64,000 bases of DNA. Origin: Callipepla californica brunnescens. Taxonomy: Eukaryota; Chordata; Aves; Galliformes; Odontophoridae. The translations under genes and the position numbers were made by a program. Below are positions 52,541-64,000 of this stretch, in pieces. The notes under the pieces were generated by a model. The model was not told the origin of the DNA. It was given only the letters and a program-made list of their open reading frames with translations, and did not search any database. The DNA lies in assembly GCA_023055505.1 (NCBI GenBank), contig JALIRH010000044.1, forward strand, positions 2,542,001-2,606,000. Reading direction: 5' to 3'. Positions within the stretch are counted from its first letter, which is position 1. Every line of letters starts with the position of its first letter.

Positions 52541-53892
52541 ATCCACAAGAACTATCCAGAAGACTAAATGCATTTTGCATTTATTACGTACTATATGTTA
52601 TGGGCAACTGAATAAAGTAAGTATATCCAAAGGTCATTCTTACCAGTCTGATATGTATTCTTATAAAGCACTTTGTAGAATGCCTTTCAGTGAAAAGATC
52701 ATGAAAATTTAATTTTTCTAGCTTTCCCTAAATAAACATTCTCTGCAGAGCTGGTAAATGCTAAGTAATAACCATTGAACAGAACTCACAAGGTAAAATT
52801 TCAGACCTTTGGTTTCCAGTTACCACCATAGAGATTTCACCCTATTTTCTTACAGGTTTGCATCTCTGATATTAAGTTAAATAAATAAATAAAACTCTTT
52901 CTTCGGGAATTATTTTGAGAAACAATGTCTCCCTTGGTAGAATGCCTTGCATATAGATCTTTGAAGCATGCTAAAAACTAGTGTAAAGAAGTCAAACAGT
53001 ACTCTGTTCTCCCTCATATCGTAGATTTTGCGGTCAAAAAATTCATCTATGTAAGATTTTCTCAGCAGTTAAGTTTAGAACACATTCAGAGTAGAAAAAT
53101 AAAGCTGTTCTAATAATTATTGTGGTTCCTTCCTTGATACAAGGTAATCACCAGGTTGAAACGCTGCTGCTATCACTTTAATACCTAATTCAAGGGTTGA
53201 GGGTTAAATTCCTGTGATCAAATGAATAGTGAATAGCTCAGTTTACTTAAGTGCAGATACTTACTACACATTAGCTACTGATTGTTTTCCTCTCAAGTCT
53301 TAAATGCATATGTGTTTAACTATGCAAAAGTGCCCTTTACCTGATCAAAAATATACATCACAGCAGATAATTCATGGTATAAACAAACGTTGCACACAGT
53401 GCACACAAGTTCATGTCATTGCTTTCATACATAGACTTCTAAGGGAGCAGTAAACGTGACTTTGTAAATATTAAAAGAAAAATCAATCTACAGTCAATTT
53501 CTATTTAAATACTAATTAGAAATCAGTACTCCACTAAATAGAATTGTTCTATGCTTTGATCAGAGAGACTTAATGTGCTTTAAGCTATTTGAACATTTCA
53601 AACAGAATACAGGAGAAAAAAAAACAACCAAGGAGTAACGTGAACATGTTATTTGGAAAGTTTTAGAATCCATCCTTCCAAGTTACCTTAGAACAATCGT
53701 CAATATTGAAAATATTGAGAATATACTTTCAACTTGATACATGATTGCTCATTCTTCAATGAAGCTGGGTGAAGAAAAATGTGTAGTTCTGGTGCTTCAT
53801 AACCAGTATACCAGAATAAGCACACTAATAGCTCATTGCAGCCTTCCAGTATCTGAAGAGAGATTACAAGCAGGAGAGGAATCAACTTTTTA

Positions 53893-54187
53893 CGTGGTCT
53901 TATGGTGATAGGACAAGATGAAATGACTTTAAAAGAAAGGAGATTTAAGTTAAATATTAGGAAGAAATTCTTTACTCAGAGGATGGTGAGGCCCTGGCAC
54001 TGCTACCCAGAGAGCTATGGGTGCTCCACCTCTGGAGCCTTTCAAAGCCAAACTGGGTAGAGTCCTGGGCAGCCTGATCTACTCCTCATTTAGTGACTGG
54101 TAACCCTGCCCACAGCAAGGAGTTTGGAATTAAATGGTCCTTAAGATCCTTAGTAACGCAAGCCGTTCTATGGTTCTATATGATTTC
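53893..54187 (+). mobile_element. CR1 LINE 3' end, 5'-truncated
   Basis: Conserved CR1 3' landmarks appear in order: GGTGATAGGACAAGATG, AGGAAGAAATTCTTTACTCA, GAGGATGGTGAGGCCCTGGC, CTGGAGCCTTTCAAAGCC, ATGGTCCTTAAGATCC and the imperfect octamer tail TTCTATGGTTCTATATGATT. The fragment is about 295 bp, a usual size for truncated CR1 copies in birds. It keeps no coding capacity. The element is in sense orientation and the tail defines the right edge. Confidence 0.92.
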
Positions 54188-56360
54188 CTCCTGGTGTTAC
54201 CTGACAGATAATGGCTTCTTTTTGCTGCAGTCAGTACAGCAGAGAATTCAGGTTTACAGACCTTAGTCATGCTGAAAACACATGAACCACATTAACGAAT
54301 GAAACAATATTATTCTCACTGTTATATATATATGGCAGTAATAGTAATTAAACTCATGTGATGACTGTGCATGGCACACATATCAAAGTTAACTTGGAAC
54401 CTCAAGCATTTCCTAAGTTTTAATATGCATTTAAATATATTCTATAGGTTTGAAGACTTTCAAAAATTTTAAAGATAGAAGAATCATCACAAACATCTTG
54501 TTCAGTCTTGTATAAGACAGACTACAATATGTGTTGTTCAAAACCCCCTGTGGAACTAAATCTTTTCTTTAAAGACCTTGGAACTAAATCCAACAAAACA
54601 GTGACATGTCTTAAGTGGGACCTTGCTGCTTCCGCAAGAAGTGCTCTTGGAAAATACATAGTCTCAGGAGGTCAGCACATCCTTGCTGTAAGATCAGAAT
54701 TTGACAGGAAAATAAAGGAAAGACTAAAAAACCATTTATTTCTGTTAATACGTTATTTTAGGGATAGCTGAGAAACAGTTCTCTCTTACATTAAATGGGA
54801 TTGTTTTCACCAAATTCAGACTGGAACAATGTTTAGCGCTGGATCTGCTTATGAATTTTGTTCCCATTAAAGAAGAACAGAGCCCTTTTGGATCACTTGA
54901 TTAAATCAGGAAAGAAAACACTGTCCATCACAGCAAGGAATTTCCCTTCAGACAGTGTGAAATATGTACTGCAGAATGTAATAGTGGTATTTTCAGACCT
55001 GAAACAAGTCAGTGGTTCTCCTGCTATTAACGTGATAGTACACAATACATAATGATGTCAGAAGGGTCACTAAAAAGAAAAACTGTGGAATTTGCCACTT
55101 ATTTATTTTCAGGATTAGTAGGTAAAGTTCTATATGTAGACTGAAATGAGAGAAAATGATGAGCACAGCAGAGCTTTCAAACATGAAAATACTTCTACTG
55201 CTTGTCACCACTGTTTATTTCATCACTAAAAATTATTTTTGCAGAAGAATATATGCATTGATGCAGATACGGTTGTATGAAGCATACTGTGTAAATTCCA
55301 GATGTGTCAAAAAATATCAGAAATATTTTGCTTAGGGGGAATTAAATTCACATCAGGATAGTTTTAGTTGAATACCAGCTGCAATTTACAGAGAAGAAGG
55401 TATATAAAGTCATGGAATAGGCCCAGTGTCAGGAGGTCATGGAAAACTTCAAGAAACAAGGACTAAGAGGTATGAAATAACCTTCAAAAAAAGCCAGGGA
55501 AAAACAGATAGGAAAATAATTTTTCTTAATAAAGGAGAAAATGATAGCGTATACGCTAAAATTACTGAATTATTAAAGCTTTGCTACAGTACCTTTATCA
55601 TAATAGAAGCAGCAAAGATACCAAATCTAAGAAAATTTATAAAACAAGGATGCTAAACACCAATTTATACAAGTTGCCAAGACTGAAGAAAACATTTCGC
55701 ATATCAAAGGAACTGATTTACAAGACTACTGTTAAAACGTTGAAAAAAAAAAAAAAGGAAAGCATCAGGTACTTTAAAGCAAGGAAACGAGTAACCTACC
55801 AGCGTTAAAAATAACAACAACAAAAAACAGTAAAAACACATCAGTCAAAATTTCTAGTTTTATTCCACTGAGCATGGAATGAAATATTCAGAGAATCAGA
55901 AATACTGAATATGAACATAATGGAGTCATCAATTTTTTTCACCAAATCCTTTAAACAAACCAAATTGTTCTTCAAAGAGAACCAGGGGGGTCAGAGGGAA
56001 GAAGAGATGAATACGTAAATCTATCTAATTTCCAGTCAAGCACTTGTTACAGCAGGAACAATTCCCAATTGTGTCCCTTCCCTTTGATACTACTGCAGAG
56101 ACTTGAAAAGCTGTAAAGGAGGCAGAAATAGCCTAGGGAATCCATCAGGGATAAAGGTGAGAACTATCAGAATGTCTTTTCATTTTTTTTTCCTTTGCCC
56201 TGAAGAATATCAGAGTACTGCTTTGAGACGTCTTTTTCACTAAGTTATAGATAGTCATTCCTTCTTTTCGCAGAGTGCAGAAAGCTCAAGTGTGTCTCAT
56301 AATGCCAAGTAGAAGATCTTATTCTGATTTTATACCAAGAGTTCCTAGCTGCTATACATA
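54188..56360. other. Intergenic DNA between CR1 and mariner copies; no gene recognised
   Basis: AT-rich sequence with three short + strand open frames (87, 64 and 76 codons near 54.5, 54.9 and 55.4 kb) separated by stops. None resembles a known family. A run of 14 A lies at 55743-55756. Confidence 0.6.
55743..55756. repeat. A14 homopolymer
   Basis: 14 uninterrupted A residues. Confidence 0.9.
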
Positions 56361-56380
56361 TACGAGGTCTGCTTCAAAAG
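56361..56380 (+). repeat. Left terminal inverted repeat of the mariner copy
   Basis: TACGAGGTCTGCTTCAAAAG pairs imperfectly with the right end at 56868-56886. The leading TA is the expected mariner target dinucleotide. Confidence 0.82.
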
Positions 56381-56866
56381 AAATACCCCTATTTTATTCT
56401 GTTGCCCATGACATCAGAGGCGAACATAAGTAGTATGGCAGTAGAGTCTGAATTTTCCTACCAAAATTCTGTTTCTTGATGTTGCATGACAGACGGCAGC
56501 AGAGGCACAGACGACATGTTAGTGCATGTGCAGCAAATGTGTCTCATTGAATTCCACCATGTGGAATAAAATGGAACCCACTGACATTCTTTGTGAACAT
56601 TTATGGAGCCCAGACAGTGGATGTGAGCACAGTGAGGCCGTGGTGACAGCATCAGTGGGTCACCTCCACTGCTGCAAATTAATATGAGCGTGGCATGCAG
56701 GGTCTTGTTCATCACTATAGTGAAAATACATAGCTAATGGTGGTGACTACATTAAATTTTTTTGGTTGGTTGTTTTTTTTTTGTAGCTGAGAATTTGCTC
56801 CGTCAAATATTGCTATTGAGCTCTTTGTGTCTGTAATAGTTTCCATGGAAATAAATAGGAAGCATT

Positions 56867-56886
56867 ACTTTCAGAGCATCTACGTA
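56867..56886 (-). repeat. Right terminal inverted repeat of the mariner copy
   Basis: The reverse complement begins TACGTAGATGCTCTGAAAG and continues into TAATGCTTCCTATTT, parallel to the left end. The terminal TA lies at 56885-56886. Confidence 0.82.
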
Positions 56887-58654
56887 TTTCCTAGTGCATA
56901 TTGAAATCTCACTCTTAAAATAAGTTTTGTTTTCTTCAGGAATTCATAATAATGAATCAAAGATAAGTAGGGAAATTATAGTTAAAAATAAGAGCAACAA
57001 TCTAATAAGTATTAATGAATACCAATTCATGATAACCAGGAAAGAATTTTAGTGAGGTTTTACTTTAACAGCTGGGAATTGTTGAATAAGTGTTAATAAA
57101 AAAGCTGAGGAGTAGGGTCAGGTAAGGTTATCATCAGAGAAAGTACTTTGACCTGAAAAGACTGGAAGTAAAGGCAGAAAGTAAATTGAGTTGGAATATG
57201 GCAGAGTGTTGCCTGAACAGAAATCATACCAAAGGAAGGAGAAAGTGATAAAATTAGTCTTATCTAATCTACCAACAGATTATATAATGTAGAAGCAAAA
57301 CTCAGATCAATGTTCTTACAAGAGCTGGGAAGCATCATCATGCTATCTTTTGTAAACAGCTCTAACACAAACGTATTTGAAATCCTTCATTTTATTTGTG
57401 ATTTCTCAGTTCCAAAAAGCATATTAAAAGAAGAGGCCATTTCCAAAAACTATTTTTACTGCTCCATTAACCAGAACTCTTCAGGTGTGTTTGAGTAGCT
57501 GTAGAATAGGGGTGAGGCATGCAGGAGAGAGCCAAGACAAGAATCAAATAAAGAGCTACAAGATAAAAGGTGAAACAAACAAAAAGGTAAAACTTAGGTT
57601 GAATGATACAGAAGTGCTTATCTGTAAGATGCATCACATTTAGTCATTCAGCTGGATAAATGAAGACCTATATCAGCAAAACTGAGCCTGTTCCACATCA
57701 AATTTCACTTAATTTAGCAATTTAAAGTCACAACAGCAGAAGTAACGCAAGCAGATTCTAAAACATTGGTAAACACAAATCAGAAAACCTTTCTATTAAA
57801 TTGGCTGTACAACCTGTCCAACAACACATAACAATTGGTTCTCTGGCTCATTTCAGACATTTCCATGCTCCATTAAATTCTGTGACTTTCCAAGATGTTT
57901 AGCGTGCCGCTAGGCAAAAATTTAACCCTGCAGCAAACGTTAAATTCTGCAGAAACACTATATTAATATAAGTTTATGCAGGAAAGCTATTCTGAAGTCT
58001 CCATCTTTAAACTTAGGTTAACTTTGAACTTCTTGGGTCCTCTGCTATGGAAACGGTTATTACAGCAACAGAAAGGTAGTTTAGTTCAGTAAGAACATTA
58101 AGACTGTGTTATAAAGCACTCTGAGAAACATCAGTGCCATGACTGTGCTGTTTTGCTGAGCTGAAGATTGAATATGAGTAAAAATACCTCCGTGATGTTG
58201 CCTAAGGGTAGAACCTAAAGCTCAAAGAGACAGAACTATGAGGATCAGTACTGTCAACCAAGTGAGCTGTGTTCCTCTCCTCTGCTGCCCAGCTAATGGG
58301 CTTTCTCATCCTCTTTATGATGAGCTGTGAGGTCACACTTCTTTTTCAAAAAGCAGCTTCAAAATTAATGTACTGGAAAAAAAAGTAATTGAAATCAAGA
58401 TACTTTCTTGCAATTTCTGCTTTCTCTGTAATTCCTGGTGACTTCCAAAGGAGTTCTAGCATATCTGGAACTTACCAGACTCACTGAGTGATCACCGCAT
58501 AAATACCAATCATTTGTCAATCACTGTGGAAGAGACTAAGTATCAAAAAACTAACAAAGTAAAGGTGCACTGTAACTTTAGTCAGCATTGCTCTGTTTAC
58601 AGTCACTGGCCAACAACATCGACTCTATCTAGTAATCTAAGCTTGGTACCTGAT
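56887..58654. other. Intergenic DNA, nothing recognised
   Basis: AT-rich sequence without an open frame above about 62 codons. No repeat family or RNA gene recognised. Confidence 0.6.
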
Positions 58655-58964
58655 AGCACTCCATAGCTCCCTGAAAGGAGTTTGTGGTGAGGTGGGTGTT
58701 GGCCTCTTCTCCCAGATAACAGTGATAAGATGTAATGGATTTAAGCTGTGCCAGGGGAGGCTCTGGGCTCTGGTGGGATATCATGGAACATTTATTCACA
58801 GAAGGAGTTCAGAGGCATTAGCACAGACTGCCCAGAGAGGAGGTGAATGCGTTCAAGAACCATGGAGACGTGACACGAAGGTCATGGGTGGGCTGGTGGT
58901 TGGACTGATCTTAGCAGTCTTTTCCAATCAACCTTAATGATCCCTATGTGATTTTATGATCTCT
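58655..58964 (+). mobile_element. CR1 LINE 3' end, 5'-truncated
   Basis: Recognisable CR1 blocks in order: AGCTCCCTGAAAGGAG, GTGGTGAGGTGGGTGTTGG, CCTCTTCTCCCAG, GTGCCAGGGGAGGCTC, CAGACTGCCCAGAGAGGAGG, ACCATGGAGACGTG, GGTTGGACTGATCTTAGCAG, TCTTTTCCAATCAACCTTAA and a degraded octamer tail near 58950-58962. The left edge is approximate. The 81-codon open frame over this copy is not a gene. Confidence 0.92.
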
Positions 58965-59135
58965 AATTAACCAGAAACCAAAAAATAAAAATAATAAAAA
59001 GAAAGAATAGATGTGACTAAAAACACCCATAGCTTGCACAGGTTATTTTCTTTCTGGAAACAGTCACAGCATATTTATAGATGAATATTCCTGTTTCATG
59101 CTGTAATAGAAGTCCTTCTATAGGTATTCTTTTGC

Positions 59136-59159
59136 TTTTTTTTTTTTTTTTTTTTTTTT
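59136..59159. repeat. T24 homopolymer
   Basis: 24 uninterrupted T residues. Confidence 0.9.
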
Positions 59160-61644
59160 CTATTGAAGAAAAATTTTGCTACTCTATACAGTACAGAAGT
59201 CCCGTTAGGATTTTAAAGTATTGATTATAACACTGAAAATATCAAAGGGATAAATTAAAGGAGGACCATTCTGTCACACACACAGATATTAAGTGTACTA
59301 AAATTTTATACTAATGTTATCACAGAATGTAAATTTAGTGGGAAAAAATTACTTCATTAGGGATAAATTTGAGTGTTACAAATGCTAAGATGCCAGACTG
59401 ATAGAACACTGCAGAGCAGATATGAAGTTTTTTATGATAGCAGGAACTCAGGAACTCATGGGTAGCAAGCAGTACTTTGTTTTCTCACCACTTTTCAAAA
59501 TGGGTTACATAAAATCCAAGCAACTGTATTGAACTGTTTACTAAATGCATTTATAACAAATGTTTACTTCTAAAGTTATGCATGATAGAATAAACTGGTG
59601 CTCCTTATTATCCATATTAAAACAGAACTCTCACTGAATCATTTTAAATAAGGGCTTGATCAGAAAACATCATGCTAGGATCACTCATTTGGAAATTGTT
59701 CTCAGACAGAACCTATTCAGGATAAGTTTCATTTAAAGCATTGTACCTGTGCTAACTTGTGATATTTCCCTTAGCAACAAGCACCGAAAAAGCACTGTTA
59801 AAACAGGAGGGCTCATTAGCTGCCTAAAGATGCAGGCAAGTAACTGAGGGATTTTCAGAGTTCCAGCATGTTTTTCAGCAAGTAGTGAGCTCCAAAAAGC
59901 TGGCCTAGCAATGTTACTTACTGCTCGCTCATTTTATTCCACTGGGTCAATAGATTTGACCTAGATCTCAAATTAATTTCTATTGTCCATTTCCTCCCTA
60001 TATATTTCTTTTCTTCCAGCTTAGTACAAAGTTTTCTCCGGGAAAGACAAAAGCCAGCTCTACATAGATGGAATAAACCATTTCAGGATTCCTCGCTCAC
60101 GCGTTTATAGTCAAAGTTTCAGGAACATACGGACTGTTGTCTTTAGATATTTTAAGATTTTTGTCTTCACAGAAACTTGAATTTGATGCAAAAAGTGTAA
60201 CATTCTGTACACACAACTTTTATATGCACATCTTTTCCTCTGGTTTACTTGTTCATACTGCCAGCAGAAGCCTGCAGATATGATTCATGTTCTCTGCAGT
60301 GTAGCAGAAGTAGTGTCACTTTTAAAATTGCTCTTGATGAATTCAACTGAGAGGAAGCTTAAAACTTAAGAGTATACCACATTTTTGGCCCTGGTATTGG
60401 GGCCAAAACATCCTCACAGATTCCAGCTACAATTGTCTCCTTGGAGGACCTTGTTCTTTGCATAATATCTACCCTGTCAATCTAGACATTTATGCCAAGC
60501 TTCTCTTCACAGAAGTTAATTATGTCAAGAAGTTTTTTTCTTCCTGTGAAACCTGGATTTTCTTAAGCAAGCTCTAATTTCCCTGCTGCAGCTTCAGCAG
60601 GTTCTTTTTCTGACCTTATATGGGAAAGAACTATAAAGATAACGTGTAATTAAATTTGCCTCCAGTTACCTTTGGAAATTGCTGAATGAGTTCAATGGAA
60701 TCGGCACAGAAAACCACACCATATGTCCATGATGGATGGCTGACCCCTAGTGCTCCCATCCATTAAATCTGACACAGAATCTCTTGGCCAGTGCAGTGAC
60801 ATCAAGCAAAAACACCTGCACTTTTCAGTGACCTGATAGAACATGAACAACCTACACAGCCTATGGGAGAGATATGACTACTGAGAAATTTATTCCACCT
60901 TTTTGTAACATTTCTGGGAGCTCAACAGTGCAAAATCATCTTATTTCTAGAATGAAAATAAAATGTTTCTCCCGTTTTCCAGAATTTCTGACCAAAATTT
61001 ACTTTATTTACAGCTTGTGAGCCGAAGTCCCAATAACTGCAGCAGTTTACATCTTGGATTCACACTGAAATGAAAATTTCGTCAGCAGGGAAACAGCTTG
61101 TGTTGAATGGCTATTCTGCCACAATTAGGCTGCTTCTGGAAATTAAGCTAGCATCGTTATTTGCATATTACTTTACAGCCTGTAATGTAGAAATCAAGTG
61201 TCAAAGCATTTCTGGAAGACTAAATTTTACTACCAGAACTTGCTACTGGCTGCTGATGACTTTTAAATTGTATAAATATTTACTTTCTATTCCACTTTAT
61301 TTCTTATTTCTATCATTTGCTGTTTCCAAGAATAGCAGGATAACTACTCTAGCTCTCCCTAGACATTTTCTTCCTGTACTACACTGAATTATGTATAAGA
61401 ATAATAATCAATTTAATACATATTTTGTGATAAATCCTACATCAGAATGTAGTCATTTTATTCTGACTTTTTTAAAGCCCTTTCTGCAAGATTTGAACAA
61501 GCTGCAGGAAGGAGAAGTATAGGAAAAGTATTTCGTAGTAATTCTATTCTGAATTTTATTGACAGCTCAACACATGAAAAAAAATGGCTGCATGATATAA
61601 CTGAAATAGTTTGATATACAGATTTTTTTTCTTAAAAGAAATAA

Positions 61645-61656
61645 ATAGATAGATAG
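61645..61656. repeat. (ATAG)n short run
   Basis: Three ATAG units. Confidence 0.75.
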
Positions 61657-62118
61657 CCTTCCACACACCACCCTCAGTTCTAATCCCATGTGGAAAATAA
61701 TATTACCCAAAAAATTCTATAATCATCCAGTACTATAGACCTCTACAACAAAGAATGGATCACGTGGATTTTGATAAAAACTGGGAGAGAAAAATTATTT
61801 TCTGCTCAGGGAGAGGCTCCTCCTATGACAAAGAACTTTGGTTTCACTGCCGAAGACTATAAAGAGGTTTTCAGTGTCCTGCACTGATTTGGACAAAAGG
61901 TTTAGAAATTGAGATGCATTCAACAAATCAACAATTGGAAATGTCATTCTAGGTGACTAAAAATAAACCTGGAGAAAAAGAAAGCAGTAGGAAATATTCT
62001 ATAACTTGTACAAAGAATGAGCATTTGTTCAGTTTCTTAAGCATTATTTAAGGTGGTGTGGTGTGAAATAGAGCATAGGTAAGAACTGAAAGAAAAAAAA
62101 AATTATTCTGTATCCAGG

Positions 62119-62356
62119 AAAGACCAAAGACAAGACAATGGCTTTAAGTTGCATCAGGGGAGGTTCATATTGGATATTAGAAAAAAATTTCTTCTCAGAA
62201 AGAGTGGTGATGCACTGGCACAGGCTGTGCAGGGAGGTAGTGGGGTCACCACTTAAGAACCGTGGAGATGTGGCACTGAGGAACGTGATTAGGGGGCTGG
62301 TTGGCGGTTGGGCTACATGACCTTTGTGGTCTTCTCCAACCTTAGAAATTCTACAT
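62119..62356 (+). mobile_element. CR1 LINE 3' end, 5'-truncated
   Basis: CR1 blocks seen: GGCTTTAAGTTGCATCAGGG, TTGGATATTAGAAAAAAATT, TTCTTCTCAGAAAGAGTGGT, CACAGGCTGTGCAGGGAGG, CGTGGAGATGTGGCACTGAG, GGTTGGGCTACATGACC and GTCTTCTCCAACCTTAGAAA, ending in a tail remnant ATTCTAC. The copy is about 240 bp. It is closely related to the copy at 58.7 kb and in the same orientation. Confidence 0.92.
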
Positions 62357-64000
62357 TGTTACTGACAGCGTAGCATATTCTTAATAAAGCCATAAGGTAG
62401 TATCAGTAATGAGTTAGGGAGAAGATATTCAGATAAACTCTTTGTTACTCTTTGTTGTCAGAGTAAACATTCCTTTGACAACCATAAGAAGCAGAATTGT
62501 GTTATCTGATAGTACTTACTGACCTGATGATTAACATTAAGTTACAGCCTCCTGAAATTTCTGTCTTCCAGGTGAAATAAAGCTGATGGAAGGATACAAT
62601 GAGCATTTCAGCTGTTTTTGGATCACTATTGAAATTTTTCAAATGAAAGACTATTTTCTACACAAAGAAAAATTATTTCCAAAAAGAATAAGAAATAATT
62701 GTGACTGACAGTAACAAACAGAAAATGCAATCGTTGTTGTCAAGTAGATGCTACCAAGTTCAAAAACAAAACGTGGATTTGAACTGAGATTCAGGGTGTA
62801 CGCAGCAGCTTATCCACTAACAAGTGTCATATCAAACTTTAATATGAAAAGTGATTGACTATAGTCAGAGGGTGAATATTTACTCACTGAATTTATGAAC
62901 AGTGTCCTCCACCCACTACACAACCTCCTGACAATGTTTCTGGGCCTTAAATTAACTAATTTTGCAAACAAAACCAAATGCCAGTTATTCACACAACTCA
63001 AACTGAGTCGGGAAAGTCATTTGATTCCTCCAAGAAATTCTGAGTAATACACAACCACTGCAGCTTATACCAAACCCTAGAAGAGGAACCATTTAATTAG
63101 TTTCCAACACCTTTTATAAAAGTGCTTAAAAATCCTATGCAAAATGGAAATTGCTTAGTAACTTTCCACTCTATCATGTCAGTATTTTAGATCTAAGGTA
63201 CTCAACATGCCTGTGGAGATGTAAATTCAAATACTAAGAATTGTAATTTGGTTCTTAAGGTCCAGAAATAGTTTACAAAATTACAATAGAAAATATCTTG
63301 AAAATATTACAAAGTGACCATATACTTTACTGTTAATTAGAACTCATTTTGATGTCACTAAGAGCGTGAAGGAAACTGGTGATGATAATTCTTATCTTGA
63401 TACCTCTTTACTGGCTGTTTTCCCATTCCATGAGTCATTTCTCATGTGCAGAAAATAGACAAAATTAATTGTTAACTGTATTTTGCTTAGTTTGGACTGT
63501 AAACTGGTAGGACAATCAAGCAATATCTTGACTAATAAATAGCATTGCTGATATGCAATTTCATTTTAACCAGATGCTGTTATATATGGACAACATTAAA
63601 GAAATCTGTCTAATTCTGGAGATTTCTTCTGGCTTCAAGAGGAAGTAAAATGAAAACAACCATACTCCACTCTACTACTTGTACAATGTATCCTGAGGGA
63701 TACATTTACATTTTCTAATTGGTAAATTTTTAGCAAATCTGTTTAAATTGAAGGAATGAAGAAGAAAAGAGTCACAGTGGGGAAAAAAAAGAGAAGGGAA
63801 GAAAGCAGAATCAGCAGAAATGGAGAAAAATGGGAATGCTAGCAAAGGATATGTAACTTGCCGTTTTCTGATACCTGCCCTACATGCAGTCTCCTTGCTG
63901 CTAACTCAGCAAGACAGAAAAATCAAGACCCTTACAAACAGGAGGAAAACCATCCCTTCAGACTTGCAAATGTCTTAGGTTCTTTTTCATCTAAAATAAA
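62357..64000. other. Intergenic DNA to the window end; nothing recognised
   Basis: AT-rich, no open frame above about 63 codons, no repeat family recognised. Confidence 0.6.

Larger units (their letters stand above)
47341..53892. other. Gene-poor intergenic DNA with a possible minus-strand coding remnant
   Basis: Mostly AT-rich with no clear gene. Notable content: a 20-bp near-perfect palindrome at 48349-48368 with a CRE-like centre, a T run at 49943-49958, an isolated 134-codon open frame at 50173-50577 (+) without recognisable domains, and a protein-like minus-strand frame at about 52316-52540. Confidence 0.55.
56361..56886 (+). mobile_element. Mariner (Galluhop-like) internal-deletion derivative, 526 bp
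   Basis: The ends are inverted repeats with TA at both edges: left TACGAGGTCTGCTTCAAAAG, right end reading TACGTAGATGCTCTGAAAG on the opposite strand, followed inward by a CCTATTT match on both sides. Between them are two transposase scraps in + orientation. One is CLIEFHHVE (56540-56566), resembling the N-terminal helix-turn-helix start, then a stop. The other is KYIANGGDYIK (56724-56756), resembling the mariner C-terminus, preceded by TAG and TGA. The catalytic middle is deleted, so the copy is non-autonomous. The right subterminal part, with TTTCCATGGAAATAAATAGG, matches my memory of chicken Galluhop. Confidence 0.88.
58965..62118. other. Intergenic DNA between two CR1 copies; no gene recognised
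   Basis: AT-rich. It contains a 24-nt T run at 59136-59159 and a short GATA run at 61645-61656. A 105-codon + frame at 61070-61387 is hydrophobic but shows no recognisable family. Confidence 0.6.

Noticed and set aside
56458..56715. 85-codon minus-strand frame at 56.5 kb
   Set aside because: Shadow frame opposite the decayed mariner copy, whose transposase remnants are on the + strand.
58692..58937. 81-codon + frame at 58.7 kb
   Set aside because: Lies entirely within a CR1 3' end, a non-coding part of that LINE.
1..64000. CRISPR arrays, tRNA or rRNA genes, bacterial operons
   Set aside because: No regularly spaced repeats, no tRNA-like cloverleaf or rRNA sequence recognised; the DNA is vertebrate nuclear in character.

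Overview
The window looks like avian nuclear DNA, most likely from a galliform bird. It is AT-rich and intron/intergenic-like, with vertebrate splice signals, 5'-truncated CR1 LINE fragments, a typical avian endogenous-retrovirus solo LTR and a short mariner derivative of the Galluhop type known from chicken and its relatives. The bird assignment is firm. The galliform assignment rests mainly on the mariner copy and is inference. Nothing bacterial or plasmid-like is present.

Only one gene is supported: the second coding exon of the serotonin receptor gene HTR7 (5-HT7, a Gs-coupled GPCR), on the + strand at 11520-12270. It carries TM4 to TM7 and the start of the C-terminal tail. TM1-TM3 and the DR of the DRY motif lie on exon 1, upstream of this window, so positions 1-11519 are read as the end of intron 1. 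The exon ends in two overlapping splice donors 5 nt apart (GTAAG|GT) with a TAA stop between them. This is the arrangement that makes the truncated 5-HT7(b)-type tail in mammals. I could not find the small downstream tail exon.

From 12.3 kb to the end I see no convincing protein-coding gene. The first part is HTR7 last intron, 3' UTR or 3' flank; the rest is gene-poor DNA, in keeping with the large gene-poor interval next to HTR7 in the human genome (from memory). Recognisable mobile elements are: an old antisense CR1 (about 47.17-47.34 kb); a 571-bp solo LTR with perfect 5-bp target duplications (37854-38424); a mariner/Galluhop internal-deletion derivative with TA ends (56361-56886); and three + strand CR1 3' ends (about 53.9, 58.7 and 62.1 kb). 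The first 37 kb holds almost no recognisable interspersed repeats, while the last 10 kb holds four. Remaining structure is simple repeats, homopolymer runs, several short perfect palindromes and 12-14 bp tandem duplications. No RNA genes, CRISPR arrays or operons were seen, and no clearly new biological system. The most informative items are the HTR7 tandem donor and the clean LTR insertion.
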